Shown piece by piece: positions 37,913 through 45,595 of a stretch of DNA of 64,000 nucleotides; the stretch's first letter is position 1; each line of letters begins with the position of its first letter. A program made the translations under genes and the position numbers. The notes below the pieces were generated by a model. It saw only the letters and a list, made by a program, of their open reading frames with translations, was not told the DNA's origin and did no database searches. This DNA is from Halomonas binhaiensis (GTDB lineage: Bacteria > Pseudomonadota > Gammaproteobacteria > Pseudomonadales > Halomonadaceae), in the NCBI RefSeq assembly GCF_008329985.2, contig NZ_CP038437.2, forward strand, positions 1,364,001-1,428,000, written 5' to 3'.

Positions 37913-38994
37913 CTATTGGCGATAACGTGACAGGAAGCGAGCGAACCGGTCCAGGGCATCTCCTAATTGGTCGGCCCAGGGCAGGGTAACGATGCGTACA
38001 TGGTCTGGATCTGGCCAATTGAAGGCGGTTCCCTGAACCAGCAAGATCTTTTCCTGCAGCAGTAGGTCAAGCACCAGTTGTTCGTCATTCTTGATGTCGT
38101 ACATCTTGGGGTCGAGCTTGGGGAAGGCGTAGAGCGCCCCCTTGGGCTTGACACCAGCACTTGGGCGAGCAGAGAATCAGGTCGTTGATTGACTGATAAC
38201 CGCCAAGCGCGGTCTGGATGGCATGCTGTGCCGGCACATTGGCGCACAGGCGCATGGATGCCAGCATGTTCAGGCCCTGAATGAAATCCAGCGACCACCT
38301 GGTGTCATGCCACTCAGCCGGTTGCAACATGCACAGTGTCGTCGTAGAGGATCTTGTCGTAGATCTCGTCGGAGAACACCACCAGGTTGTGTTCCCGGGC
38401 GATATCGAGCAGTTCGTGCAATACCTCCGGTGGATAGACCGCACCTGTGGGATTGTTGGGGTTGATGATGACAATCGCACGGGTGTGGCTGGTCACCTTG
38501 GCACGGACGTCGTCCATGGCTGGGGCCCAATCAGCCTGCTCATCACACAGATAATGTACCCCGCGGCCTCCGGACAGGTTCACCGCAGCGGTCCACAGTG
38601 GATAGTCGGGTGCTGGAATCAGCACTTCGTCACCGTCGTTGAGCAAGGCCTGCATGGCCATCACGATCAATTCCGAGACACCGTTGCCGATGAAGATGTC
38701 CTCGATACCGACGCCAGGGATCTCCTTGCGCTGGCTTTCCTGCATGATCGCCTTGCGCGCCGAATAGAGTCCCTTTGAATCGCAGTAGCCCTGGGCCGTG
38801 GGCAAATTACGCATCACATCCTGGAGAATCTCTTCCGGTGCCTCGAAGCCGAACGGCGCAGGGTTGCCGATATTGAGCTTCAAGATCCTCTGGCCTTCAT
38901 CTTCCAGGCGCTTGGCGTGCTCGAGTACTGGTCCACGAATGTCATAGCAGACGTTGTCGAGCTTGTGGGACTTGCGAAGGATGGGCGTATCCAT
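37913..38994 (-). pseudogene. alaA: Broken alanine aminotransferase gene (alaA), three frames
   Basis: An AlaA-type class I aminotransferase (glutamate-pyruvate) spread over three reading frames. The first 227 codons are intact (start MDTPILRKSHKLDNV, through INPNNPTGAVY and SDEIYDKILYDD) and stop after HVATG at 38314. The family then continues in a second frame (DFIQGLNMLASMRLCANVPAQHAIQTALGGYQ) to about 38165, and in a third frame from KPKGALYAFPKLDPK to the end (VLDLLLQEKILLVQGTAFNWPDP). About 30 codons are missing at the first break, including the NGLSK segment that holds the PLP lysine; about 20 are missing at the second. The remnant is roughly 130 bases shorter than an intact gene. No active enzyme can come from it unless the sequence is wrong. 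Confidence 0.8.
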
Positions 38995-39020
38995 GGCGCT
39001 GGGGGTCTCGTTCAATCCGT

Positions 39021-40073
39021 TTATTGGGGCCCGTTGTCGGGGGTGCTGTCCTGTGTCTTCTGGCTCTGGCTGGCGTCGCCAACCTGGGCGTTGGCAGGTG
39101 CCTGGCCAGCCGTTTCCTGTAGATCCTGTTCTGCTTCTTCAAGCCCTTCTTCTTCAGGCTCCTCTTCGGGAATATCGGCCGGTGTTTCCAGTGTCAACCG
39201 ACCAATCTTGCCGTCGCGCAGCTCGTGGAGCAGGACTTCACTGCCACGGTGCAGATCGATCTCGCCGCCTGCACGAAGCCCGCCGCGCCTGGAGGCAATG
39301 TCGGCGAGGATGGCGTGACCGTCGAAACCGGCATTGGCCATCAGGTCCAGACGAAAACCACCATCGGCCTCGACACTGTCGGCTTCCGGATTGGCTTCAT
39401 ATGTCGGCAGCTGTTTCAATTTATAACGCGACTTGAGGGCATCGGGATAGCGTTTGGCCAGCTCTGCAGCCGCAATCAGCGCCACGTCGACATAATCGAT
39501 GGCGGTATCGCGAATGGCGCCGCTGGCAGCCAGGCGATAGGCACTGGCCTGGTCCTCGATCTTGGGCCATAGCACGCCAGGGGTGTCGGTCAGCGCGATG
39601 CGGCCCGGAATGCGTACTTTCTGCTGGCGCTTGGTCACGGCTGGCTCATTGCCGGTCTTGGCAATGGTGCGCCCGGCCAGTCCATTGATCAGGGTGGACT
39701 TGCCGACGTTGGGAATGCCCATGACCATCACACGTACATCCCGATCGGCACGCACCTGGCCGGCCAGCTCGTGGCACAGCTTGGGAATGCGCTTCAACTC
39801 CCGCGTATTGGTCGTGGTGATCGCCAGTGCCCGGGTGTTTTCCTGGGCATCGAAGAATGCCGTCCACTCCTTGGTACGTTGTGGATCTGCCAGGTCTGCC
39901 CTGGACAGGATCTTGAGCACAGGCTTGTGACGGGTGAGGTGGGCCAGCATCGGATTGGCACTGGAGTATGGAAGACGAGCATCCAGCACTTCGATGACAA
40001 CGTCGATTTCCGGCAGTGCCTCGAGTATCTGGCGCCGCGCTTTATTCATGTGTCCCGGAAACCAGCCGAGCAT
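39021..40073 (-). CDS. YlqF/RbgA-type circularly permuted GTPase
   Basis: 350-residue ribosome-biogenesis GTPase. As in the YlqF/RbgA family the G motifs are permuted: start MLGWFPGHMNKARR, DVVIEVLDARLPYSS, then G4-like LSRADLA, G1 GIPNVGKSTLING and G3 DTPGV. The C-terminal 60 residues are an acidic Glu/Gln-rich tail (EEEPEEEGLEEAEQDLQ), probably an extension of this lineage. ATG 40073 has AGGAGA 8 bases upstream. It lies 26 bases after the alaA remnant start, on the same strand, so the two could once have been cotranscribed. Confidence 0.9.
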   Translation of the reverse strand: MLGWFPGHMNKARRQILEALPEIDVVIEVLDARLPYSSANPMLAHLTRHKPVLKILSRADLADPQRTKEWTAFFDAQENTRALAITTTNTRELKRIPKLCHELAGQVRADRDVRVMVMGIPNVGKSTLINGLAGRTIAKTGNEPAVTKRQQKVRIPGRIALTDTPGVLWPKIEDQASAYRLAASGAIRDTAIDYVDVALIAAAELAKRYPDALKSRYKLKQLPTYEANPEADSVEADGGFRLDLMANAGFDGHAILADIASRRGGLRAGGEIDLHRGSEVLLHELRDGKIGRLTLETPADIPEEEPEEEGLEEAEQDLQETAGQAPANAQVGDASQSQKTQDSTPDNGPQ

Positions 40074-40087
40074 GGAGCCTCTCCTGC

Positions 40088-40129
40088 AAAAATCATAGCG
40101 GTCGGCCATCTTACCAGAAGGCCGACCGC
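40088..40129 (-). terminator. Terminator between msrB and the GTPase gene
   Basis: GCGGTCGGCC (40098-40107) pairs perfectly with 40120-40129. Read on the minus strand, TATGATTTTTGC follows the stem. It lies 73 bases after the msrB stop and just before the ribosome site of the next gene. Confidence 0.65.
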
Positions 40130-40201
40130 GCGTACTGCAGTAGGGAAGTGTTAATGAGGGCGGGAAGTATCAATAAACAAGCTGGTAGAAGCGCAAGAGC
40201 C

Positions 40202-40600
40202 TCACTCGCCTTCGTGGAAGTTCAGTGCGACTGAGTTGATGCAGAACCGGTTGCCGGTCCTGGTAGGGCCATCCGGGAATACATGTCCAAGGTGGGCACC
40301 ACAACGAGAACACGTAATCTCTGTACGATGCATGCCGTGGCTGGTGTCCATGTGCTCCTCGACGCTTTCTCCGGACAATGGGCGATCGAAACTGGGCCAG
40401 CCACAACCTGCATCGAATTTGTGCTCATTCTCGAATAGCGGTGCGTTACAACATACGCAGTGATAGATGCCGACAGTATCCGTGACCTGGTAGTCGCCAG
40501 TGAAGGGGCGTTCAGTACCTTTCTCGCGCGTGACGTGATACTGCTCCGGTGTCAGCTGCTCGCGCCATTCAGCTTCGGTCTTTTCAATCTTCTTGCGCAT
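40202..40600 (-). CDS. msrB: Peptide-methionine (R)-S-oxide reductase MsrB
   Basis: Repairs oxidised methionine (R epimer) in proteins. 132 residues, close to E. coli MsrB (137). Zinc ligands C48/C51 and C97/C100 are present, the catalytic Cys is C120 in RFCINS, and GCGWPSF and [10 protein letters not shown] complete the fold. There is no signal peptide, so it is cytoplasmic. CAGGAG precedes the ATG. Confidence 0.95.
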   Translation of the reverse strand: MRKKIEKTEAEWREQLTPEQYHVTREKGTERPFTGDYQVTDTVGIYHCVCCNAPLFENEHKFDAGCGWPSFDRPLSGESVEEHMDTSHGMHRTEITCSRCGAHLGHVFPDGPTRTGNRFCINSVALNFHEGE

Positions 40601-40759
40601 GGGCGTACTCCTGTGACGAACTCACCTCGGTTAAAGACTCACCTTGGCTACAAGCTACAGTTACAAGCTACGACGTTTATGCCTGTTTGACCAATCAACG
40701 CCATCCTTTGATCCCTCATCATCCTATCCACCGCTATTCCTTTCTAACCATCGTAATTC

Positions 40760-40807
40760 CTTTCTATCCATCAACCTTTCTATCCATCAACCTCTCTATC
40801 CGTCAGC
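40760..40807 (+). repeat. 16-bp tandem repeat, three copies
   Basis: CTTTCTATCCATCAAC at 40760-40775 and 40776-40791, then CTCTCTATCCGTCAGC at 40792-40807. Looser relatives (CTTTCTAACCATCG) lie upstream from 40740. Confidence 0.9.
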
Positions 40808-40911
40808 CTTTCAAGCTAGCTACCTTTGATAGTAGAAGAAGAGTGGAAAGCCGAAGCTCCTGCAGGGTAGGGCAAGTGCAGGAAAACGGCAGCGAAATTG
40901 TGGGAGGAGGC

Positions 40912-40940
40912 TTGACACTTTTCAGGGTGCTCAGTAACAT
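40912..40940 (+). promoter_or_regulatory. Sigma-70 promoter of the tRNA-Glu/Gly array
   Basis: TTGACA (40912-40917), a 17-base spacer and TAACAT (40935-40940), followed by a GC-rich ACGCGCC typical of stringent stable-RNA promoters. The first tRNA begins about 32 bases after the -10 element. Confidence 0.8.
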
Positions 40941-40971
40941 ACGCGCCACCTCGACGAGACGAGCGACATGT

Positions 40972-41047
40972 GTCCCATTCGTCTAGTGGTCCAGGACACC
41001 GCCCTTTCACGGCGGGAACAGGGGTTCGAACCCCCTATGGGACGCCA
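40972..41047 (+). tRNA. tRNA-Glu (TTC), copy 1
   Basis: 76 bases with encoded CCA. Acceptor stem GTCCCAT pairs with ATGGGAC; anticodon loop CTTTCAC gives TTC. First member of a Glu-Gly-Glu-Gly-Glu-Gly array. Confidence 0.97.
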
Positions 41048-41074
41048 CTCGACTCATCAAGGTTATCGGAAAGC

Positions 41075-41149
41075 GCGGGAATAGCTCAGTGGTAGAGCAC
41101 AACCTTGCCAAGGTTGGGGTCGCGAGTTCGAATCTCGTTTCCCGCTCCA
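41075..41149 (+). tRNA. tRNA-Gly (GCC), copy 1
   Basis: 75 bases with encoded CCA. Acceptor stem GCGGGAA pairs with TTCCCGC; anticodon GCC lies in the CTTGCCAAG stem-loop. Confidence 0.97.
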
Positions 41150-41152
41150 TGC

Positions 41153-41228
41153 GTCCCATTCGTCTAGTGGTCTAGGACACCGCCCTTTCACGGCGGGAAC
41201 AGGGGTTCGAACCCCCTATGGGACGCCA
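41153..41228 (+). tRNA. tRNA-Glu (TTC), copy 2
   Basis: Same as copy 1 except for one C-to-T change in the D arm (GGTCTAGG instead of GGTCCAGG). Confidence 0.97.
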
Positions 41229-41268
41229 CTTCCGATCAGAAGTCTGCGCTGCGAATGTAGTAAGATAC

Positions 41269-41343
41269 GCGGGAATAGCTCAGTGGTAGAGCACAACCTT
41301 GCCAAGGTTGGGGTCGCGAGTTCGAATCTCGTTTCCCGCTCCA
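41269..41343 (+). tRNA. tRNA-Gly (GCC), copy 2
   Basis: Identical in sequence to copy 1, with encoded CCA; preceded by a 40-base spacer. Confidence 0.97.
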
Positions 41344-41346
41344 TGC

Positions 41347-41422
41347 GTCCCATTCGTCTAGTGGTCCAGGACACCGCCCTTTCACGGCGGGAACAGGGGT
41401 TCGAACCCCCTATGGGACGCCA
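41347..41422 (+). tRNA. tRNA-Glu (TTC), copy 3
   Basis: Identical to copy 1, including the encoded CCA; only 3 bases after tRNA-Gly copy 2. Confidence 0.97.
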
Positions 41423-41443
41423 CTTCGCATCGCCTCCTCTCAA

Positions 41444-41518
41444 GCGGGAATAGCTCAGTGGTAGAGCACAACCTTGCCAAGGTTGGGGTCGCGAGTTCGA
41501 ATCTCGTTTCCCGCTCCA
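41444..41518 (+). tRNA. tRNA-Gly (GCC), copy 3
   Basis: Identical to copies 1 and 2, with encoded CCA. Last complete tRNA of the array. Confidence 0.97.
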
Positions 41519-41539
41519 GTTTTTGATCTATCGTATGAA

Positions 41540-41559
41540 GCCAAGGTTGGGGTCGCGAG
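41540..41559 (+). repeat. tRNA-Gly fragment
   Basis: Twenty bases (GCCAAGGTTGGGGTCGCGAG) identical to the tRNA-Gly anticodon to T-stem part, 21 bases after the last intact copy, with no acceptor stem or T loop. It is the remnant of a fourth copy or of a recombination event. Confidence 0.85.
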
Positions 41560-41601
41560 CTGGAACGCCAGCCCGGTCGATTGCGCTTTTGCTCTAATAT
41601 C

Positions 41602-41633
41602 TCTCAGAAGCTCCGTTTCTCAGAAGCTCGGTT
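41602..41633 (+). repeat. 16-bp tandem repeat
   Basis: TCTCAGAAGCTCCGTT at 41602-41617 and TCTCAGAAGCTCGGTT at 41618-41633, in the 269-base gap between the tRNA array and the ABC transporter. Confidence 0.85.
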
Positions 41634-41787
41634 TTCTCGCACAAGTCTCTTGTGGGCTTATTCGTCTGTGGACTTGAAGTCACATTGCTTCACCCCCATA
41701 TGTTAAGCCCTCTATCTAATCGTCTTCCTGACCGCCAACCAGTGCGCGGCAGGTGGCGACTCCTCTGACATTCTCCAGGATTTGCTC

Positions 41788-42729
41788 ATGGCCGAACCGG
41801 CGTTGTCCATTCGTGGCCTGACCAAGGTCTACGGCAATGGATTTCAAGCCCTCAAGGGCATCGATCTCGATGTGCAGCAGGGTGATTTCTATGCATTGCT
41901 CGGTCCCAACGGGGCTGGCAAGTCCACTACGCTAGGCGTGGTCTGCTCGCTGGTCCAGAAGACGGCAGGCAAGGTGAAGATCTTCGGCATCGATATCGAT
42001 GAAGACTTCGCCAAAGCCAAGTATCACCTCGGCGTGGTGCCCCAGGAATTCAATTTCAACCAGTTCGAGAAGGTCATCGATATCGTCCTGGCCCAGGCGG
42101 GCTATTACGGCATGCCGCGGCGAGAAGCGCTGCCGCGGGCAGAAAGCCTGCTGCGTGATCTCAGCCTGTGGGACAAGCGCAATGGTGCGGCGCGCAACCT
42201 GTCGGGCGGCATGAAGCGCCGCCTGATGATTGCCCGGGCGCTCATGCATCGGCCAAAATTGCTGATTCTGGATGAGCCTACCGCCGGGGTGGATATCGAA
42301 TTGCGGCGCAGCATGTGGGAATACATGCAGCGTATCAACCGTGATGAAGGCACCACCATCATCCTTACCACGCACTATCTGGAAGAAGCGGAAAGCTTGT
42401 GCCGCAACGTGGGCATCATCAATCGTGGAGAAATCGTCCGTAATACCAGTGTGCGTGAGCTGCTGGCGGAGCTGGATACCGAGACTTTCCTGCTTGATCT
42501 GGCAGATCCCATTGAACAGGCGCCAGTGATCGACGGCTTTGAAGTGCGGCGGGTCGATGCCGCTCAACTGTCAGTGATGGTGCACCGTGGTCAGCGGCTC
42601 AATGATGTTTTCGAGGCCTTGCATCGTGAAGGCATTGAGGTCATGTCCATGCGCAACCGAGCCAACCGCCTGGAGGAAATGTTCGTTTCCATGGTGGAGC
42701 AGGGTAGCAAGAAGGAGATTCAGGGATGA
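41788..42729 (+). CDS. ABC transporter ATP-binding protein (YadG-like)
   Basis: 313-residue ATPase of the DRA/ABC-2 exporter family. Walker A GPNGAGKST near residue 42, Q-loop VVPQEFNFN, signature LSGGMKRRL, Walker B LLILDEPTAGVD and H-loop TTHYLEEAE. A 90-residue C-terminal extension is typical of NodI/YadG-like proteins. ATG 41788 is preferred over the TTG two codons upstream because CCAGGA lies 7 bases before it. The permease gene overlaps its stop by ATGA. The substrate is unknown. Confidence 0.92.
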   Translation: MAEPALSIRGLTKVYGNGFQALKGIDLDVQQGDFYALLGPNGAGKSTTLGVVCSLVQKTAGKVKIFGIDIDEDFAKAKYHLGVVPQEFNFNQFEKVIDIVLAQAGYYGMPRREALPRAESLLRDLSLWDKRNGAARNLSGGMKRRLMIARALMHRPKLLILDEPTAGVDIELRRSMWEYMQRINRDEGTTIILTTHYLEEAESLCRNVGIINRGEIVRNTSVRELLAELDTETFLLDLADPIEQAPVIDGFEVRRVDAAQLSVMVHRGQRLNDVFEALHREGIEVMSMRNRANRLEEMFVSMVEQGSKKEIQG

Positions 42730-43499
42730 ATGCCAGTCAGATAGCAATCGCGCTGTGGACGCTGGTGGTCAAGGAGATCAAGCGCTTCACGCGGATCTGG
42801 CCGCAGACATTGCTGCCGCCGTCGATCACCATGACCATGTACTTCATCATCTTCGGTAACCTGATCGGCTCGCGTATCGGCGAGATGGATGGCCAAAGCT
42901 ACATGGACTTCATTGTCCCTGGTCTGATCATGATGTCAGTGATCACCAATAGCTATTCCAACGTGGCATCGAGCTTCTTCTCCAACAAGTTCCAACGCAG
43001 TGTCGAGGAGATGATGGTGTCGCCCATGCCCAACTGGGTGATTCTGTCTGGCTTCGTGCTGGGAGGCATGGCGCGTGGGCTGGGAGTCGGCATCATTGTC
43101 ACTGGTGTATCATTGTTCTTTACTCGTATCCAGGTGGCTCATCCGCTGTTGACCATTGGCGTAGTGGTACTGACGGCAGCGCTGTTTGCCATCGGTGGTT
43201 TCATCAATGCGCTGCTGGGCAAGAAGTTCGATGATATTTCCATTGTGCCGACCTTCGTGCTGACGCCACTGACCTACCTGGGAGGTGTGTTCTATTCGAT
43301 TTCCCTGCTGCCGACATTCTGGCAGGCGGCGTCGATGCTCAATCCTATCCTGTATATGGTCAATGTATTCCGTTACGGCTTCCTCGGCGTATCGGATATT
43401 CCAGTAGGCTGGGCATTGCTGGCCGTCTTTGGCTTTATCGTGGTGCTGTTCGCCATTGCGTTGTGGATGCTGGAGCGGGGCAAGGGCATTAGAACCTAG
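42726..43499 (+). CDS. ABC-2 type transporter permease (YadH-like)
   Basis: 257-residue inner-membrane protein with six predicted helices and the ABC-2 membrane fold (NLIGSRIGEMDGQSYMDFIVPGLIMMSVI, later PLTYLGGVFYSISLLP). The start overlaps the ATPase stop by four bases, so the two are translationally coupled and form one exporter. Export direction is expected from the family; cargo is not known. Confidence 0.92.
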   Translation: MNASQIAIALWTLVVKEIKRFTRIWPQTLLPPSITMTMYFIIFGNLIGSRIGEMDGQSYMDFIVPGLIMMSVITNSYSNVASSFFSNKFQRSVEEMMVSPMPNWVILSGFVLGGMARGLGVGIIVTGVSLFFTRIQVAHPLLTIGVVVLTAALFAIGGFINALLGKKFDDISIVPTFVLTPLTYLGGVFYSISLLPTFWQAASMLNPILYMVNVFRYGFLGVSDIPVGWALLAVFGFIVVLFAIALWMLERGKGIRT

Positions 43500-43537
43500 C
43501 CCGGAGCACCTCAAGGCTTGTAACGAGATTTCCCCTG

Positions 43538-44386
43538 ATGACTAAATCAATTTCCAACGAACGTCCGACAACGCTGGAACATGCCCCTCTGGGGCGTGAT
43601 TCCGCTTATCCGGAGCACTACGATGCGAGTTTGCTGTTCCCGATTCCCCGGGCGGCTAATCGTGCTCCTTTAGGCATTCAGGAAGGTGCGCTGCCGTTTG
43701 TGGGCGAAGATGAGTGGCATGCTTTCGAGCTGTCCTGGCTCAATGCTCGGGGCAAGCCGATCGTCGCGGTGGCGCGATTCCGCCTGCCTGCCGAATCACC
43801 CAGCCTGATCGAGTCCAAGTCGTGGAAGCTCTACCTCAACAGCTTCAATCAGACTCGCTTCGCTACACGCGAAGAGGTTGTTTCCACACTTGAGCGAGAC
43901 TTGTCTGCGGCGGCAGGAGCCAAGGTTTCGGTAGAGCTGTTCTCGGTCGATGACGAAGTCCTGCAGACGCGTCCGCTGCCCGGTGAGTGTATCGATGAGC
44001 TGGATATCGACATCAATGACTACACACCCAGCGCTGATCATCTACGGGTAAGTGATGTGATTGTTGAAGAAACGCTGACCTCGCATCTGCTCAAGTCCAA
44101 CTGCCCAGTCACTGGCCAGCCTGACTGGGGTAGCGTCCTGATTCGTTATCGTGGGCCCAAGCTCGATCGCGAGGGGCTGTTGCGCTATATCGTGGGTTAC
44201 CGCCAGCATCAGGATTTTCATGAGCATTGCGTGGAGCACATCTTCATGGATCTGATGGCCAAGGCGCAGCCTGAGCGCCTTCTGGTGCTGGCACGCTATG
44301 TGCGCCGTGGTGGTCTGGATATCAGCCCATGGCGGGGGACACCAGGAGAACAACCTCCGACGCCATTGCGTCTGGCGCGGCAATAA
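43538..44386 (+). CDS. queF: NADPH-dependent 7-cyano-7-deazaguanine reductase (long QueF)
   Basis: Reduces preQ0 to preQ1 in queuosine synthesis. 282 residues, the two-domain (YqcD-like) form as in E. coli (282). The catalytic Cys is C189 in SNCPVTGQPDWGS, and the NADPH-binding QueF motif (ESKSWKLYLNSFNQTRF) lies in the N-terminal half at about residues 92-108. It lies 38 bases after the ABC permease with no obvious link. Confidence 0.96.
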   Translation: MTKSISNERPTTLEHAPLGRDSAYPEHYDASLLFPIPRAANRAPLGIQEGALPFVGEDEWHAFELSWLNARGKPIVAVARFRLPAESPSLIESKSWKLYLNSFNQTRFATREEVVSTLERDLSAAAGAKVSVELFSVDDEVLQTRPLPGECIDELDIDINDYTPSADHLRVSDVIVEETLTSHLLKSNCPVTGQPDWGSVLIRYRGPKLDREGLLRYIVGYRQHQDFHEHCVEHIFMDLMAKAQPERLLVLARYVRRGGLDISPWRGTPGEQPPTPLRLARQ

Positions 44387-44430
44387 TGCCTTCTGTTAGG
44401 GTTTTGTGATCCATATTCAGGAGATTATCG

Positions 44431-44991
44431 ATGGATGCCATGACGTTGCTGCATGAGCGCAGTTCCATGGGCAAGCTGACCGGGCCAGCACCGAATGCCG
44501 AGCAGCTGGAGGCTATATACCGTGCTGCGGTACGGGCTCCTGATCATAAGGAATTGCGCCCTTGGCGCTTTATCGAGTTCTCTGGCGCGGGTCTGGAGCG
44601 CCTCGGTGAGCTGTTTGCCGAGGCTGAGTTTCGTGAGGATCCCAGTGCCTCGGATGATGTGCTCAATGCCGCGCGCATGAAGCCCAAGCGTGCACCCATG
44701 ATTATCGCCGTGGTGGCCAAGGTGACGCCGGATGTTCCCGGTGTGCCGAAGATCGAGCAGGTGATTTCTGCCGGCTGTGCTGCCCATGGCATTGTACAGG
44801 CCGCCCATGCGCTGGGACTTGGTGCCATGTGGCGCAGTGGCAAGTACGCCTTCGATGCCACGGTACGCAAGGGACTGCATCTGGGGGATGACGATGAGTT
44901 GATCGCATTCATCTATATCGGCCAGCTGGGTGGGCGCCACAGGCCTCTACCAACGCATGACATCGACAGTTTTGTCGAACACTGGAACTGA
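44431..44991 (+). CDS. ydjA: Nitroreductase-family protein YdjA
   Basis: 186-residue FMN-dependent NAD(P)H nitroreductase-like dimer, close to E. coli YdjA (183). N-terminal RSSMGKLTGPAP, the AVRAPDHKELRPWRFIEF FMN segment, MKPKRAPMIIAVVAKV and GLGAMWRSG are family features. AGGAG lies 7 bases upstream of the ATG. The physiological substrate of this group is unknown. Confidence 0.92.
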   Translation: MDAMTLLHERSSMGKLTGPAPNAEQLEAIYRAAVRAPDHKELRPWRFIEFSGAGLERLGELFAEAEFREDPSASDDVLNAARMKPKRAPMIIAVVAKVTPDVPGVPKIEQVISAGCAAHGIVQAAHALGLGAMWRSGKYAFDATVRKGLHLGDDDELIAFIYIGQLGGRHRPLPTHDIDSFVEHWN

Positions 44992-45022
44992 GTTGAGCAC
45001 CGGAACTGAAAAGGGGACTCAG

Positions 45023-45514
45023 ATGCGTCAGGTCGGTATTCCTCATCCTCGTCTCCCTCTGCCCGAAGCCGAAGACGATCTGGCGGCCTTTCTTCAGTGG
45101 CTGGAGGAAGCTATTCCCATGGTGAGCGCCATGGGCATTCGTGAGATGCAGCGGGAAGAAGGCACCTTGATCTGGGATCTTTCCCTTGTTCCCAACCTCA
45201 ATGACAAGGGCACCGGCTTTGGTGGAGGGCTGACCGCCCAGACCACCTTGCTCGGCTGGTGCTGGGTCACATTGTGGCTGCGTCGCCAGGGCATTCAGCG
45301 TGATGTTGTTGTGGCAGAGGCCAGCCAGCGTTTCCTGGCCCCGGTGACCAGCGATTACCGTTTGGTATGCAAGCCGGTAGAGGACGATGCTGCCAAGCGA
45401 CTCGCGGAGCAGCTTGATAAGAAGGGGCGAGGGCGCATCTCTCTGACTCAGCAGCTTTGGTGTGGCGATACGCTATGTCTGGAAGCCAGCGGCGACTATG
45501 CAGTGCTGAAGTAA
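45023..45514 (+). CDS. YiiD C-terminal-like thioesterase (hotdog fold)
   Basis: 163-residue protein resembling the C-terminal thioesterase domain of YiiD. A long first helix (LAAFLQWLEEAIPMVSAMGI), a central NLNDKGTGFGGGLTAQTTLLGW helix and a beta sheet with VVAEASQRFLAPVTSD are hotdog features. ATG 45023 is used; a longer frame overlaps the end of ydjA and has no site. It lies 31 bases after ydjA and is probably cotranscribed. Substrate not evident. Confidence 0.7.
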   Translation: MRQVGIPHPRLPLPEAEDDLAAFLQWLEEAIPMVSAMGIREMQREEGTLIWDLSLVPNLNDKGTGFGGGLTAQTTLLGWCWVTLWLRRQGIQRDVVVAEASQRFLAPVTSDYRLVCKPVEDDAAKRLAEQLDKKGRGRISLTQQLWCGDTLCLEASGDYAVLK

Positions 45515-45547
45515 TCAGCCGCCACTGGGTGTACTCCAGGACTACTC

Positions 45548-45580
45548 TTGAACACCTATTGAACACCTCTTGAACACCGC
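45548..45580 (+). repeat. 11-bp tandem repeat, three copies
   Basis: TTGAACACCTA, TTGAACACCTC and TTGAACACCGC follow each other between the thioesterase and Ldh genes, convergent ends. Confidence 0.85.
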
Positions 45581-45595
45581 CAAGAAAGCACTGCT

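Larger units (their letters stand above)
40601..40971. other. Gap between msrB and the tRNA array
   Basis: 371 bases without a gene. It has a 16-bp tandem repeat (40760-40807), ACAAGCTAC-type direct repeats near 40650-40675, and the tRNA promoter at its right end. Confidence 0.6.
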
